Below, in pieces: positions 53,550-62,638 of a DNA stretch of 64,000 nucleotides. A program made the translations under genes and the position numbers. Below the pieces are notes generated by a model. It was given only the letters and a program-made list of their open reading frames with translations, was not told the DNA's origin and did no database searches. Numbering within the stretch: the stretch's first letter is position 1; each line of letters starts with the position of its first letter. The DNA comes from Bdellovibrionales bacterium Ga0074137 (GTDB lineage Bacteria; Bdellovibrionota; Bdellovibrionia; Bdellovibrionales; JAMPXM01): the NCBI GenBank assembly GCA_001464715.1, contig LNDT01000012.1, forward strand, positions 1-64,000, in the 5' to 3' direction.

Positions 53550-54461
53550 ATGAAGAAAAATCCATCGGCCAACTCGCACCCAATTTTCGGTCATCCCAAA
53601 CTTAGCTGGATGTCGGATGAAAACATAAGACCTTATGTTTTCGTGCGTCCCGAGAATCGAATTCCGACGCCGGGCCGAGTGCATTCATCTCTTGATTGGT
53701 TTCCTCACCAAGTTCTTTACAAAAATCCGCTCGAAATGGATCAAGTGAAGTTCGCAAACCGTATTTTGAATCTTGAAACCAAAGCTTTTGGTCCCAGCGG
53801 AATGGAAATGCCTCGCTGGGTGTTTTACGATTGCGCGATTGTTCCCGGATTTGTCGCAGGCTTTGCGGCAAGAACAAGCTCACTGAGTCGGGCCACGCGC
53901 GAAGCTTTGGGTGTCTCGGGCGATGCAGCCGCTTCGGAAGAAGAGTGGACGCCACTTTCTCTTTTCATCATTATTCCGACGATGTCGGACAAAGGTGAGT
54001 GGGTGGCTCACAATCTTTGCTCTGTGAATTCTATTTTGCCAAGCGAGCTTCAGTACTACGGCATTGGCTTTCTCTCGAAGGGCTTTGGCCTCTGGTATGC
54101 GAACGTTCAAAAAGTTTGCGGAATGACCCAGTGGACGTCGCCCGCAGTCCGCTTGCATGCTCATTACGGTGACTTTGAAGTCTTGACGGCATTCACTCCT
54201 GTCCACTCTTATGCCCACACGTTGACCTATCGGGTCCAAGTTGAGACCGAAAAGTGGATTAAATTTTTCACGAAAGATGGGCTTGAACCCATCACCTCAA
54301 AGTACAAGCCCGCAGGATTCACTGTTGAACCGACAGTTGAAAATTCACTGATCTCATTTCAAAGAAAGCTAGAAAAAGGTGGCGGACCTTTTTACCTCAG
54401 TGGCGCCGAGACGATGACGAAGCCAGTGGGGGAACCCCTGACAGTGTATTGTCCCCTCTAG
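53550..54461 (+). CDS. Conserved-looking cytoplasmic protein, unknown function
   Basis: The protein has 303 residues with no signal peptide and no membrane helix. It has several motif-like stretches (WVFYDCAIVPGFVAGFAAR, LSLFIIIPTMSDKGEWVAHNLCSVN, YYGIGFLSKGFGLWYANVQ, WTSPAVRLHAHYGDFEVLTAF, VHSYAHTLTYRV), which read like a compact beta-rich enzyme or binding protein. I cannot place the family. Ten bases separate it from the LOG gene, so it is likely in the fumC transcript. Confidence 0.78.
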   Translation: MKKNPSANSHPIFGHPKLSWMSDENIRPYVFVRPENRIPTPGRVHSSLDWFPHQVLYKNPLEMDQVKFANRILNLETKAFGPSGMEMPRWVFYDCAIVPGFVAGFAARTSSLSRATREALGVSGDAAASEEEWTPLSLFIIIPTMSDKGEWVAHNLCSVNSILPSELQYYGIGFLSKGFGLWYANVQKVCGMTQWTSPAVRLHAHYGDFEVLTAFTPVHSYAHTLTYRVQVETEKWIKFFTKDGLEPITSKYKPAGFTVEPTVENSLISFQRKLEKGGGPFYLSGAETMTKPVGEPLTVYCPL

Positions 54462-54548
54462 GAGAAATTTATCGGGTCGTACTGATCTTCGACAGTGTTC
54501 AGATAATTTGCGCAATCTTAGCGTTTCGATTTGTTATAGGAGTGTTAT

Positions 54549-54575
54549 CTTCCTAGCTTCTTAGAACTTAGGAAG
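54549..54575. promoter_or_regulatory. Interrupted palindrome over the ribosome-binding region of the XRE gene
   Basis: CTTCCTA (54549-54555) and TAGGAAG (54569-54575) pair perfectly; a further TTC/GAA inner pairing flanks a 3-base centre. The right arm overlaps the AGGAAGG ribosome-binding site of the regulator that starts at 54585. It could be an operator for that XRE protein, or a hairpin that hides its ribosome-binding site. Confidence 0.5.
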
Positions 54576-54584
54576 GTGAACATT

Positions 54585-55013
54585 ATGTCGCGATCGACCC
54601 GTCAAAATTCGGCCCGCTTAGCCACACGCTCGAGAGCTAAATTGCTTTTGAAAACCTCACCCAAGGCGGCGTCAAAAACGTCCGTTATGGGCTCTGCCGA
54701 AATGTCAGGCGATCGCGGCCTAACAGCTTTCGGTGAGCGCTTGGTCGCCACGCTTCAGTCCAAAGGAATGAGCGATAGCGAACTTGCGAAAGCTCTGGGC
54801 ATCGCCCAGCCCAACATTCATACACTTAAGTACAAGACAGATCGCCCACGGCACAAAACGGTTTTAAAGATCGCCAAAGCCCTTGGAGTGTCTCCGGACG
54901 TATTGTTGCCTCAGTCGCCCGCCTTTGGTGCGATGGCCGCAGCCGCTGAGGGGACTAAGGTCTACCTCTTGATCGAGACCAAGCAGGGTCGCCAGACGAT
55001 CCGCCTGGCTTAA
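54585..55013 (+). CDS. XRE-family helix-turn-helix regulator
   Basis: From ATG 54585 the protein has 142 residues. An N-terminal basic low-complexity part (~45 residues) precedes an XRE HTH (FGERLVATLQSKGMSDSELAKALGIAQPNIHTLKYKTDRPRHKTVLKIAKALGVSPDVLL). It ends with a short beta-like tail. A palindrome overlaps its translation start, consistent with autoregulation. No toxin-antitoxin partner is next to it. Confidence 0.85.
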   Translation: MSRSTRQNSARLATRSRAKLLLKTSPKAASKTSVMGSAEMSGDRGLTAFGERLVATLQSKGMSDSELAKALGIAQPNIHTLKYKTDRPRHKTVLKIAKALGVSPDVLLPQSPAFGAMAAAAEGTKVYLLIETKQGRQTIRLA

Positions 55014-55137
55014 TAGAGAGCTCAATAGGCACTTCGGAGGATTGCCTCCGACCGGCCTGCGTATTTCTGTATTTTAAGCGCCGCTCCACTCGATTGTCTC
55101 GTGACGTCGGGTGGCGCCAAACGTAAGATAGGCGTTC

Positions 55138-55716
55138 ATGTCTCAAATGACTCGATTGACCGAACTTCCCGCCGTAGCTCGCAGCATTTCGCTTGAGTGC
55201 ACCTTTTGTGAGGCCGAGCGCTTTTTCAAAGTGCTCACGCATTTGAGCGCCGAGGCGGCAAAGCTTCGTTGCGAGGTCTGCGGACGTTCAAAAACATTTC
55301 GGTTGAGTGATGCGACAAATGGAGGCTCCATGGCGAAGGACAAGGCCGCAGGCAAAGTGAAATCTGAAGCAGCCGGTGGCGAAAAAGCCGTCAAAGAGAA
55401 AAAGCCGCGCAACACGGCGGGACTCCAGGCCGCGGCTGAAAAGCGACGACTGGCTTCGGCCGAGAAAAAAGCCGAGACGGCCGCGCGAAAAGACGCTGAC
55501 ACCAAAGCGGATTACGTGAAGCAGTACGAAAGCCTCAAAAAACAAATCGGTGTCGGCAATGTTGTTCCTTACGGAATGAAGCAAAGTTTCGGTGTTGCGA
55601 ACGCAGTTCAGCATCCGACATTTGGTCTTGGTTTCGTGACGATGGCGACAGCCGAAAAAATCGAAGTCGCTTTCGAGTCTGGCGTTCGAAGTCTTATTCA
55701 CAACCGAATCGGTTGA
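55138..55716 (+). CDS. Zinc-ribbon protein with a C-terminal UvrD/PcrA Tudor-like domain
   Basis: The protein has 192 residues. An N-terminal zinc ribbon has CTFC and CEVC (residues ~21-24 and ~45-48). A ~75-residue Lys/Ala-rich, disordered linker follows. The last ~50 residues (FGVANAVQHPTFGLGFVTMATAEKIEVAFESGVRSLIHNR) follow the HPxFGxGxV pattern of the small Tudor-like domain that sits at the end of UvrD/PcrA helicases and binds RNA polymerase. Similar small proteins occur in deltaproteobacteria. It starts a tight cluster with an EEP nuclease and a UvrD/Rep helicase. Confidence 0.8.
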   Translation: MSQMTRLTELPAVARSISLECTFCEAERFFKVLTHLSAEAAKLRCEVCGRSKTFRLSDATNGGSMAKDKAAGKVKSEAAGGEKAVKEKKPRNTAGLQAAAEKRRLASAEKKAETAARKDADTKADYVKQYESLKKQIGVGNVVPYGMKQSFGVANAVQHPTFGLGFVTMATAEKIEVAFESGVRSLIHNRIG

Positions 55717-55723
55717 TAATTTC

Positions 55724-56773
55724 ATGGGTCTAAAAATCGCGACGTTCAACGTCTGGCATGGTCTCGCGGGCCGCGGCGTTGTGAACTTTCGCGAGTTCGA
55801 GACGGCTTCTGTCCGTGAAGAGCGCTTTAAGAGCGGCCTAGAATGCCTGCAGCAACTAGATCCCGACATTGTCTTATTTCAAGAGCTAAACCCTGTCTCT
55901 GCCCAGGGCCGCGAGATATCCCAAGTTCTTGGCGGCACCTTTCAGGGACGAGTTGATCAAAGTGGTTTGAAGTTTTTTTCGCGAGGATTTCCAAAAAATC
56001 TCGCGACCGGGCTTGGCGTGTTGCTGCGAAATCGCGTGCAGCCGTCCGAGGCGGGCGAAAATGCATCGATGGGTTTCAGCGCCGTACCGCCCTTTGTTCG
56101 CGTGAGTGGCTCAGTGGGGTTTAGTGGCGAATCTTTGAGCTTTCATTTGGATGAGCAGCGCTACGCGCAGTTCAGTTCCATTCAGCATGAATCTTTGGGG
56201 CGTCTTCTTATTATCAACACCCATCTGCATCACGGATTTGAGAGATTTCCAGAGCTCATGAGGCTTCTTCACGAAGCCGTCGTCGATGGGCGAGTGGCAA
56301 GAATCGATTTTGATCGTCTCATGCCGGCTCTTGATCACGCCCGCGATCGTCGTTTGGCCGAAGTGGATCGAATTTTTGAAATCGTGCACGGCCTTCAAGG
56401 CGCTTACGACGGAATTCTTTTGGGTGGAGATTTAAATTCGACGCCCGAAGGGGCCGCGTACCGTTCCATCCTTGGCGAAGGGTATGTCGACCTTGCCGAA
56501 GGAAAGCCCGAGCCCACTTGGGATCCTGTTAAAAATCGAAAGAATCATCAGATCCAAGCTTCCCTCGGATTTGATTTCCCACTTCCAGATTTTGGAAATC
56601 GCGCACTTGTGGACGTGTATCGTGCGTTTGATGCCAAGCCTCGTCGCATCGACTTTCTTTTTGGAAAAGGTTCGCTTTCAAAAAGTGCCGCGGTCGAACG
56701 TTTCGGATTTCCGGATTCAAGCGATATTCAAGCGCCGTCCGATCACTTTGGTCTGATGGCGACTTTCAAGTGA
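55724..56773 (+). CDS. Endonuclease/exonuclease/phosphatase-family protein
   Basis: The protein has 349 residues and the EEP fold: KIATFNVWHGLAGRG, VLFQELNPVS (metal-binding Glu), NTHLHHGF, GGDLNSTPEGAAYR (catalytic Asp/Asn), RIDFLFGKG and the final SDHFGLMATF. Members cut DNA, RNA or phospholipids. No signal peptide, so it is cytoplasmic. Seven bases separate it from the zinc-ribbon gene and ten from the helicase gene, so all three look co-transcribed. Confidence 0.88.
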   Translation: MGLKIATFNVWHGLAGRGVVNFREFETASVREERFKSGLECLQQLDPDIVLFQELNPVSAQGREISQVLGGTFQGRVDQSGLKFFSRGFPKNLATGLGVLLRNRVQPSEAGENASMGFSAVPPFVRVSGSVGFSGESLSFHLDEQRYAQFSSIQHESLGRLLIINTHLHHGFERFPELMRLLHEAVVDGRVARIDFDRLMPALDHARDRRLAEVDRIFEIVHGLQGAYDGILLGGDLNSTPEGAAYRSILGEGYVDLAEGKPEPTWDPVKNRKNHQIQASLGFDFPLPDFGNRALVDVYRAFDAKPRRIDFLFGKGSLSKSAAVERFGFPDSSDIQAPSDHFGLMATFK

Positions 56774-56783
56774 GTGGGCTAGC

Positions 56784-58916
56784 GTGAGCAAGTGGGTTAA
56801 GGGGCTAAATCCTGAACAAGCCGAAGCGGTTCGTCATACCGAAGGTCCACTTTTGATTCTTGCCGGCGCAGGATCGGGGAAGACGACCGTGCTCGTGTCG
56901 CGCACGGGACGGCTTCTTGATGAAGAGAAAGTGAAGCCAGCCCGAGTCTGCGTTTTGACGTTCACCAACAAAGCCGCGCGCGAACTTAAGCATCGTGTAA
57001 CAGCACGATTGGGCGCCGATGCCGGCGCCATTTGGACGGGCACATTTCACGGGTTTGGCCTTCAATGGATGCGAAAGAACCATAAAAAAATGGGTCTTCC
57101 GGCGGGCTTTGGTGTCATCGATGGATCCGACGCCGAAGGAATTGTGCGAGAGCTTCTAAAGGACATGAAGAACCAAGCCAAAGACGCTTTTCGCATCGAT
57201 CAGCTTATAGAGATGATGAACTCTTGGCGAGAGGACGCAGCGATCTTAGGAAAATCCCCTCAGAGCATGGGAAAAGATGATGGCGACGAGTACGAAGTCA
57301 TGGCGGCCGCACTTTTGCCAAAGTACTTAAGGAAGCTTGAGCTTTTGGGTGTGACGGATTTTTCGGATCTCTTGATCAAGCCACTTCTTGGCGTTCGCAA
57401 TGATGAAAAGCTTAAAAGCGAGCTCGCAGGAATGTTTGATTTCTTGATGGTCGATGAGTTTCAAGACACGAATGGTGCGCAGCTTGAGCTTGTTCGTGAA
57501 ATTCAAAGCGAGACCGGAAACATTGCTGTCGTCGGCGATGATGATCAATCGATCTATGGATGGCGGGGCGCGCGTGTCGCCAATATTCTTGAATTCCCAA
57601 AAGAATTTAAAGGGGCCCGAGTTGTTCGGTTAGAGAGAAACTACCGTTCAAGTCCAGCCATCTTAGAACTCGCCAACAGCATTATTTCCAACAACAGCGA
57701 ACGCCACGGAAAAGTTTTGCGGTCGAACCCAGATGCTGAGTTGGGCGATCGTCCCGAATTTTTCTCCTATGAAAATGAAGAGATTGAAGTCGCACAAACT
57801 GTCGCTCGCATTCGTGAATTTGTTGAAATGGGAATCAAACCTCGCGAAGTCGCAATTCTTTATCGGTCGAACGGGCAGGGTGGACTTTTGGAAGCCGAGC
57901 TTCGGCGCGAGCAAGTTCCTTACGCGATCACAGGCGGCACTGCGTTTTTTGACCGAAAGGAAGTCAAAGATGTTTTGGCCTACCTTCGATCATCGATCTC
58001 TCCCAATGAAGTCGCGTTTCGAAGGATCGTCGCAACACCGCCGCGAGGTATTGGCGATACTTCGATTGATCGACTGGCTGTTTGGGCCGAGGAAAAAGGC
58101 ATTCGATTCCATGTGGCGGCAAGAAAGTGGCAACAGGCGGGGCTTCCGGACCGAACCGGCTCGGCCTTTGATTCTTTGTTTGAAACGTTGGATGAGCTTC
58201 CAACCTATCTCTTAACGCCTGATCCTTCGATTGAAGGGGATTCGCCGGGTCGCCGTCTCTTAAGGAAGCTTGATGAAATTAAGTATCGAGAGCACATTCG
58301 TTCGCTTCACAAAGAGGGTGACGCTTTTGAAAAGCGCTGGATGGCGATCGATGTTTTGGCGAGGGTTCTTGATTCTTATTTGTCGCGTGTTGAAGGAAAG
58401 CCGGACGTCAAAGATCTTGCGAGATTCATCGATGCCATGGAGCTTCGCGATGCAGATCAAGAAGAGCAGGCCGATGCCGATAAAAAAATTCAGCTTCTGA
58501 CACTTCACGCCTGTAAGGGGCTTGAGTTCGATGCTGTTTGTTTGATTGGCTGTGAAGAGGATCTGCTTCCGCATCGAACACTTGGCGAAGACGTGTCCGA
58601 GGAACGACGACTGTTTTATGTCGGCGTCACGCGCGCGAGAAAACATTTGGTGCTATCTCGGGCGAAGATTCGTCGCAGGTTCGGGCGTCTTGCGCCCGTA
58701 TCGATCTCACGATTCATTCAAGAAGTGCCAGAAAATCTATTTCGCCGCTATGAAGAAGGGGTTCGGCCCTTGGCTAAGGCCGAGCGCGCGAACCGATTGG
58801 GTGATATGTTTGCAAAACTCGATGCGCGTGTTCAAAAGCTCGCTGTTGAACAAGAGGTCGAAAAAGTCGCCGAGAAAAAGGGCTCCGTTTTTCATAAATC
58901 GGTGAAGCCCCGCTAA
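56784..58916 (+). CDS. UvrD/Rep/PcrA-family superfamily 1 DNA helicase
   Basis: From GTG 56784 the protein has 710 residues. Motifs: Q motif LNPEQAEAVRH, motif I LAGAGSGKTTVL, Ia VCVLTFTNKAARELK, II (Walker B) FLMVDEFQDTNGAQ, III VVGDDDQSIYGWRGA, IV ERNYRSSPAIL, V LQLLTLHACKGLEFDAVCL and VI FYVGVTRARKHLVLS. After VI the tail is charged and helical (EVEKVAEKKGSVF) with no Tudor-like domain, unlike UvrD or PcrA and more like Rep. It unwinds DNA in repair or replication restart. Confidence 0.95.
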   Translation: MSKWVKGLNPEQAEAVRHTEGPLLILAGAGSGKTTVLVSRTGRLLDEEKVKPARVCVLTFTNKAARELKHRVTARLGADAGAIWTGTFHGFGLQWMRKNHKKMGLPAGFGVIDGSDAEGIVRELLKDMKNQAKDAFRIDQLIEMMNSWREDAAILGKSPQSMGKDDGDEYEVMAAALLPKYLRKLELLGVTDFSDLLIKPLLGVRNDEKLKSELAGMFDFLMVDEFQDTNGAQLELVREIQSETGNIAVVGDDDQSIYGWRGARVANILEFPKEFKGARVVRLERNYRSSPAILELANSIISNNSERHGKVLRSNPDAELGDRPEFFSYENEEIEVAQTVARIREFVEMGIKPREVAILYRSNGQGGLLEAELRREQVPYAITGGTAFFDRKEVKDVLAYLRSSISPNEVAFRRIVATPPRGIGDTSIDRLAVWAEEKGIRFHVAARKWQQAGLPDRTGSAFDSLFETLDELPTYLLTPDPSIEGDSPGRRLLRKLDEIKYREHIRSLHKEGDAFEKRWMAIDVLARVLDSYLSRVEGKPDVKDLARFIDAMELRDADQEEQADADKKIQLLTLHACKGLEFDAVCLIGCEEDLLPHRTLGEDVSEERRLFYVGVTRARKHLVLSRAKIRRRFGRLAPVSISRFIQEVPENLFRRYEEGVRPLAKAERANRLGDMFAKLDARVQKLAVEQEVEKVAEKKGSVFHKSVKPR

Positions 58917-58940
58917 TTCTTTAAAAAAATCAGACCCGTT

Positions 58941-59930
58941 TTACTCTTCGACAGCCGAATCTGCTCCGAAACTCAGGTCGCCCGAAACCGACTGAAACTT
59001 AATTTTGGCAGTGCCATTTCCAATTTTGAAGATCTCATTCTTTTTTGCGGATCGAGGTTCAGTTGTGTGACGTGTGTCAACGCTGAGGCCTCCGGAGGTC
59101 GTGATGAATTCGACCGTAGCATCGATTGAGTCTTGAGCGTCTATATTGAAGTCGCCGGAAATTGAATTGCCATCGATCTCAAGCACGCGGTCCAAACTTG
59201 AGAGCCGAACGTCGCCAGAAACGCTGTTGAATCTAAGGCGGTCGAAACGCCCAGGACTTAAAATGTCGCCACTGACAGTTTCCACAATGAGATTTTGAAT
59301 GCGAGCCAGCGGGTTTTCCTGGGAATCAATTTCTAGATCACCGGACGTCGACTGAAACTTGAAATCGGTAAGGACCGTCGCAACTCTGGTATCTCCAGAA
59401 ACAGTGCGCGCGATGGCGGTCTTGATGCCTGCCGGTACTTTGATGACAAGCGTGTTTCGTTTCTTAGTTTCGTCTTCATTGTTTCCGAAGTCGAGATTGA
59501 TCCAGGTTTGGCGTGACGTGAGACTTTTTGGTTCTTCCTGAGTCATGATTCTCAAAACCCCAGCGCGGCTGTCGTCCACCTGAACAGGATTTTTCGGATC
59601 CAAACGACTCGATGAAACATCGATTTCGATTAAATCGCCTTCGCTGGGCACGAATTCAATATCGATGGCCGTCGTTTCGATGTCTAAGTTCTCGATCCGA
59701 CCACTGAGTGGATGGACGAGGTTGAACGTTTGGCGAAATACGGTGCTCGGACCGTCGCCAAAACCACCGCCGTCCTCATATTGCCCGGTGGCTACCGCGT
59801 AGTGGCGTCCCAGCGACTCTGGGAAGCTGTAGGACTTTGATTGCTCAAGCGGTCTCGCCGAAAGGTAAGAGCCGGCGTAGAAAACCAAACTAAGAGTTGC
59901 GAAAAAAGCACCGATTTTTAGTAGACGCAT
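58941..59930 (-). CDS. DUF4097-family beta-strand repeat protein
   Basis: The protein has 329 residues with an N-terminal anchor/signal segment (LLKIGAFFATLSLVFYAGSYLSA). The repeats each centre on a V-S-G-D-like turn: TVSGDTRVA, STSGDLEID, TVSGDILSP, SVSGDVRLS, SISGDFNID and VSGDLSFGA. This is the DUF4097 beta-helix. It follows a HAAS membrane protein and a PadR regulator in one leftward operon (GGAG before its start), the usual setting for stress-type envelope sensing in this family. Confidence 0.93.
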   Translation of the reverse strand: MRLLKIGAFFATLSLVFYAGSYLSARPLEQSKSYSFPESLGRHYAVATGQYEDGGGFGDGPSTVFRQTFNLVHPLSGRIENLDIETTAIDIEFVPSEGDLIEIDVSSSRLDPKNPVQVDDSRAGVLRIMTQEEPKSLTSRQTWINLDFGNNEDETKKRNTLVIKVPAGIKTAIARTVSGDTRVATVLTDFKFQSTSGDLEIDSQENPLARIQNLIVETVSGDILSPGRFDRLRFNSVSGDVRLSSLDRVLEIDGNSISGDFNIDAQDSIDATVEFITTSGGLSVDTRHTTEPRSAKKNEIFKIGNGTAKIKFQSVSGDLSFGADSAVEE

Positions 59931-59940
59931 TTGTTACTCC

Positions 59941-60558
59941 TTACGACTTTCGTTCTGCGATGAGATCAAGGTTCCAGCGAAGATAGCGAACTGAGATTTG
60001 AGCGACAAATGATGTGATCCAGGTCATTAGGACCAGGAAAGCAAGGCTCATCATTGAGATCGATAGGCCAAGCAGTGTGGCCGAAAGATGCGCCCATCCG
60101 GAAGCTCCGAGGCCAGTCAGTTCGCTGGCGATAATAAAGAAACTGCCGAACCCTCCAAGAAGCATCGCGGCTCCGATCACCCATCCGGCAAAGAGGCAGC
60201 CCAGGAGTCCTAAGAAGGGCCCCAGAACGAAAATCAAGTTGAAGGGCGCCAACGTCACGATAGCGAAGAACGCCCGAAGAGCCGCGTTCACTTGGGTGCC
60301 GGTGGAGGACGGCTTTTGAAACGTACTTTCGCTGGCAGCGACGCGGGACTCTGCGATCAAAGTCTTTGCGAGCTGCTTTGGTTCGCCCAACGATCCAATG
60401 ACATCAGCTTCCGTACGGCCTGAAAGAAGAGCTTCTCGAAAAAACTCATCTTGATCGCGCAAAATATCTGCGCGTTCCGATTCAGGGAGGCGTTCGAGAT
60501 GACGGGCGAGCTCATTGATGTACTCGGACTGAGACTTGAGATTGGATGACCACGACAC
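59941..60558 (-). CDS. HAAS/DUF1700-type membrane protein
   Basis: The protein has 205 residues. The N-terminal ~70 residues form the HAAS helix bundle (YINELARHLERLPESERADILRDQDEFFREALLSGRTEADVIGSLGEP), the PadR-linked sensor module; three to four membrane helices follow. HAAS proteins lie next to PadR regulators and are thought to receive their signal. It starts three bases after padR ends and is followed by the DUF4097 gene. Confidence 0.93.
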   Translation of the reverse strand: MSWSSNLKSQSEYINELARHLERLPESERADILRDQDEFFREALLSGRTEADVIGSLGEPKQLAKTLIAESRVAASESTFQKPSSTGTQVNAALRAFFAIVTLAPFNLIFVLGPFLGLLGCLFAGWVIGAAMLLGGFGSFFIIASELTGLGASGWAHLSATLLGLSISMMSLAFLVLMTWITSFVAQISVRYLRWNLDLIAERKS

Positions 60559-60561
60559 GGT

Positions 60562-60888
60562 TTAGACTCCTCGACGCTTTGGTGAGTTGATGATGGTATC
60601 GACGCTGCTGGTGAAACTTGTCCATTCTTGAATCAGACTTTGAGTGAACGTGCGACCGCTTTTGGTCATGCGGTAGTACTTTCTTGGGGGGCCCTCGCTG
60701 GACTCTTTCAAGTAGGTTTCAAAGTGTCCTTCTTGCGTAAGTCTGCGAAGAATCGGGTAGATCGTACCCTCGGAAATTGGAATCTGGGTCGAGATGGCGT
60801 TCACCAGCTCGTAGCCATAGAAATCCTGTTTGGCCACAAGGGCCAAGACACACATTTCGACAACACCTTTATGAAATTGAGTATTCAC
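60562..60888 (-). CDS. PadR-family transcriptional regulator
   Basis: From GTG 60888 the protein has 108 residues. MNTQFHKGVVEMCVLALVAKQDFYGYELVNAIS begins the winged helix; SEGTIYPILRRLTQEGHFETYL is the recognition helix region and RKYYRMTKSG the wing. GAGG upstream and the standard PadR opening decide the GTG over an ATG at 60906. It is a repressor that typically controls its own HAAS/DUF4097 operon. Confidence 0.93.
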   Translation of the reverse strand: MNTQFHKGVVEMCVLALVAKQDFYGYELVNAISTQIPISEGTIYPILRRLTQEGHFETYLKESSEGPPRKYYRMTKSGRTFTQSLIQEWTSFTSSVDTIINSPKRRGV

Positions 60889-60920
60889 GTTCCCTGCCTC
60901 TTTCATACGTGTACCAAACA

Positions 60921-60948
60921 GTACTGTGTGAAGCAAGGTACTATGTGA
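60921..60948. promoter_or_regulatory. Direct repeats before the PadR operon
   Basis: GTACTGTGTGA (60921-60931) and GTACTATGTGA (60938-60948) differ at one base, with starts 17 bases apart. TACTATGT is like the half-site of several PadR operators. They lie just upstream of padR, so an operator is a fair guess. Confidence 0.4.
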
Positions 60949-61013
60949 AAAAGATTAGCACTGTGCAGCAAACGATCAGGTTCCTGGGAGCCTCGGGGAC
61001 GGGCCGAATGTCG

Positions 61014-62408
61014 CTAGAATTTTCGGTCGACGGGTACGGACAGATCGCCGCCTAAGAAGACATTGAAGACGTCGAGAACGCGAAGCGGGTCCAGCGGATA
61101 GTCGGCCAAAGTGCGCGGCCTCTCAAGCGGTTCTCGTCCCTCGGTTACTTTTCGGATTTCCAAGTGAAGATGGGGATGGATTTTTTCACCGGTCGAGGAT
61201 GATCCAGTCTTTCCAGTTTGCCCGATCAGTTCGCCGCGCTGAATGATGTCGCCGGGCTTAAATGCTTTTTCAAACTTGTTCAGATGAGCATAGAGCGAAA
61301 TGTATTTTTCTCCCGTGGGAAGCTGATGTTCGATGGCAATCGCGCGCCCCCAACCATTGTGGATTTTAGCGGAATGAATTCGCCCCATGGCCACGGAACG
61401 CACGGGAGTTCCAATGGGCGCCGTCAGATCAAGTCCGAAATGTTTGCCGCCGCAGCCGCACGATTTGTAGCCTCTCGAAATGAAGGTTCGGTCAATCGGC
61501 CAAGCCAGATTCCCATCTCGTATTTGTTGGACCAGATCGCCATTCTTTTTAAAGCCAGAAAGTGCGTCGATGAAAACGCGCGGATCTGTTTCATTCGAAT
61601 CAAATAGACTTGCGTTGACGCAAAATCGGCCGGCCAAAGTCGTTTCACAACCGACCACCCAAGCCTCTGCGCTTCCGATCACGGGCAGGTGGCGACTCTG
61701 TCTGTTGTCATCGTTCAGAAATCGTTCGACGAGTTCGCCTGCAAAGACTCCAAACTGTTCGTCAGCAGTCGTAATGAGCTCCACCATCGCCGATTTTTTG
61801 TAGAGCGCACGAAGCTCGGCCGGGTTGATGCTTTGAAAACTTGAGGTCAAAATGACGCCGCGTTGAATCTTACCAAGTCGCAAAGCGAACACGCCGACTC
61901 GAAGCCCGCCTGGGTTGAATGTTGCCGGTGTTTCCAGACCCGAGTTCGACATTAGATGTTCGATCGGAAATATTCTGAAATTTTCAGTCTGCGTCCACTT
62001 TCGCGAAGTGGCCTCAGTGTAGACAGCTTTTATGGTTTTCGCCAAAACGGCGTCGTTGGCAATGCCTTCAAGATCATCGAGACTTTGCTGTGCGAGAAGC
62101 TCGTCGCTCGCCGACCACGCCGCTGACTTTTCTCGCAAGTTCTGAAGTGGAGTTTCGAACTGATCCCACGCGATGGGGGTACTTGTCGAATTCGGTGCCG
62201 CGGAAGTTTTTGGAATTTTGCCGTTAGCTTTTTTAGATGCGCTTTTGACCGCGGTTGTCTTCGAAACCGTGGTTTTTGCTTGAGCCTGAGGTTTCGTCAC
62301 CATGCTGCTTCGCGGAGCTGCATGCGCTGATATAGACGCGACAAATATCGCTGCTACCGGAGACAGGCGGAGTACCGAAGTCATCATAGACATCATTAGT
62401 TTCGTCAT
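61014..62408 (-). CDS. M23-family metallopeptidase (LytM type), exported
   Basis: From ATG 62408 the protein has 464 residues. A signal peptide ends at AHAAP. A Lys/Ser/Thr-rich linker, a helical middle domain and then the M23 domain follow (GCGGKHFGLDLTAPIGTPV, YISLYAHLNKF, GQTGKTGSSST, HPHLHLEIR). The zinc ligands in H-x-x-x-D and H-x-H are kept, so it is probably an active peptidoglycan endopeptidase. GGAAAAGGAG lies upstream of the start; a longer frame to 62483 is not supported. Confidence 0.9.
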   Translation of the reverse strand: MTKLMMSMMTSVLRLSPVAAIFVASISAHAAPRSSMVTKPQAQAKTTVSKTTAVKSASKKANGKIPKTSAAPNSTSTPIAWDQFETPLQNLREKSAAWSASDELLAQQSLDDLEGIANDAVLAKTIKAVYTEATSRKWTQTENFRIFPIEHLMSNSGLETPATFNPGGLRVGVFALRLGKIQRGVILTSSFQSINPAELRALYKKSAMVELITTADEQFGVFAGELVERFLNDDNRQSRHLPVIGSAEAWVVGCETTLAGRFCVNASLFDSNETDPRVFIDALSGFKKNGDLVQQIRDGNLAWPIDRTFISRGYKSCGCGGKHFGLDLTAPIGTPVRSVAMGRIHSAKIHNGWGRAIAIEHQLPTGEKYISLYAHLNKFEKAFKPGDIIQRGELIGQTGKTGSSSTGEKIHPHLHLEIRKVTEGREPLERPRTLADYPLDPLRVLDVFNVFLGGDLSVPVDRKF

Positions 62409-62638
62409 CAGAAATGAACTCCTTTTCCAAAACGGCTTCTCGACCTTGACCGATGGACGAGAGGGAGCAATCTCCAGACCCAATTAAACCACCGCCTGAG
62501 TGCAGTAGTTTCATCTTGAGACGCCCGAAGTGCCGAAGAACGTCACCGTGGCCACTCTGTGCGGCCTGCTGCGGGAACCCGCCGCGCGAGCAAAAGCTAC
62601 GTCATTGGATCAAAAATCGCGACTTCCTTCTTCGCGAC

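Noticed and set aside
54585-55013. Toxin-antitoxin pair with the XRE protein as antitoxin
   Set aside because: No small toxin-like gene is adjacent on either side.
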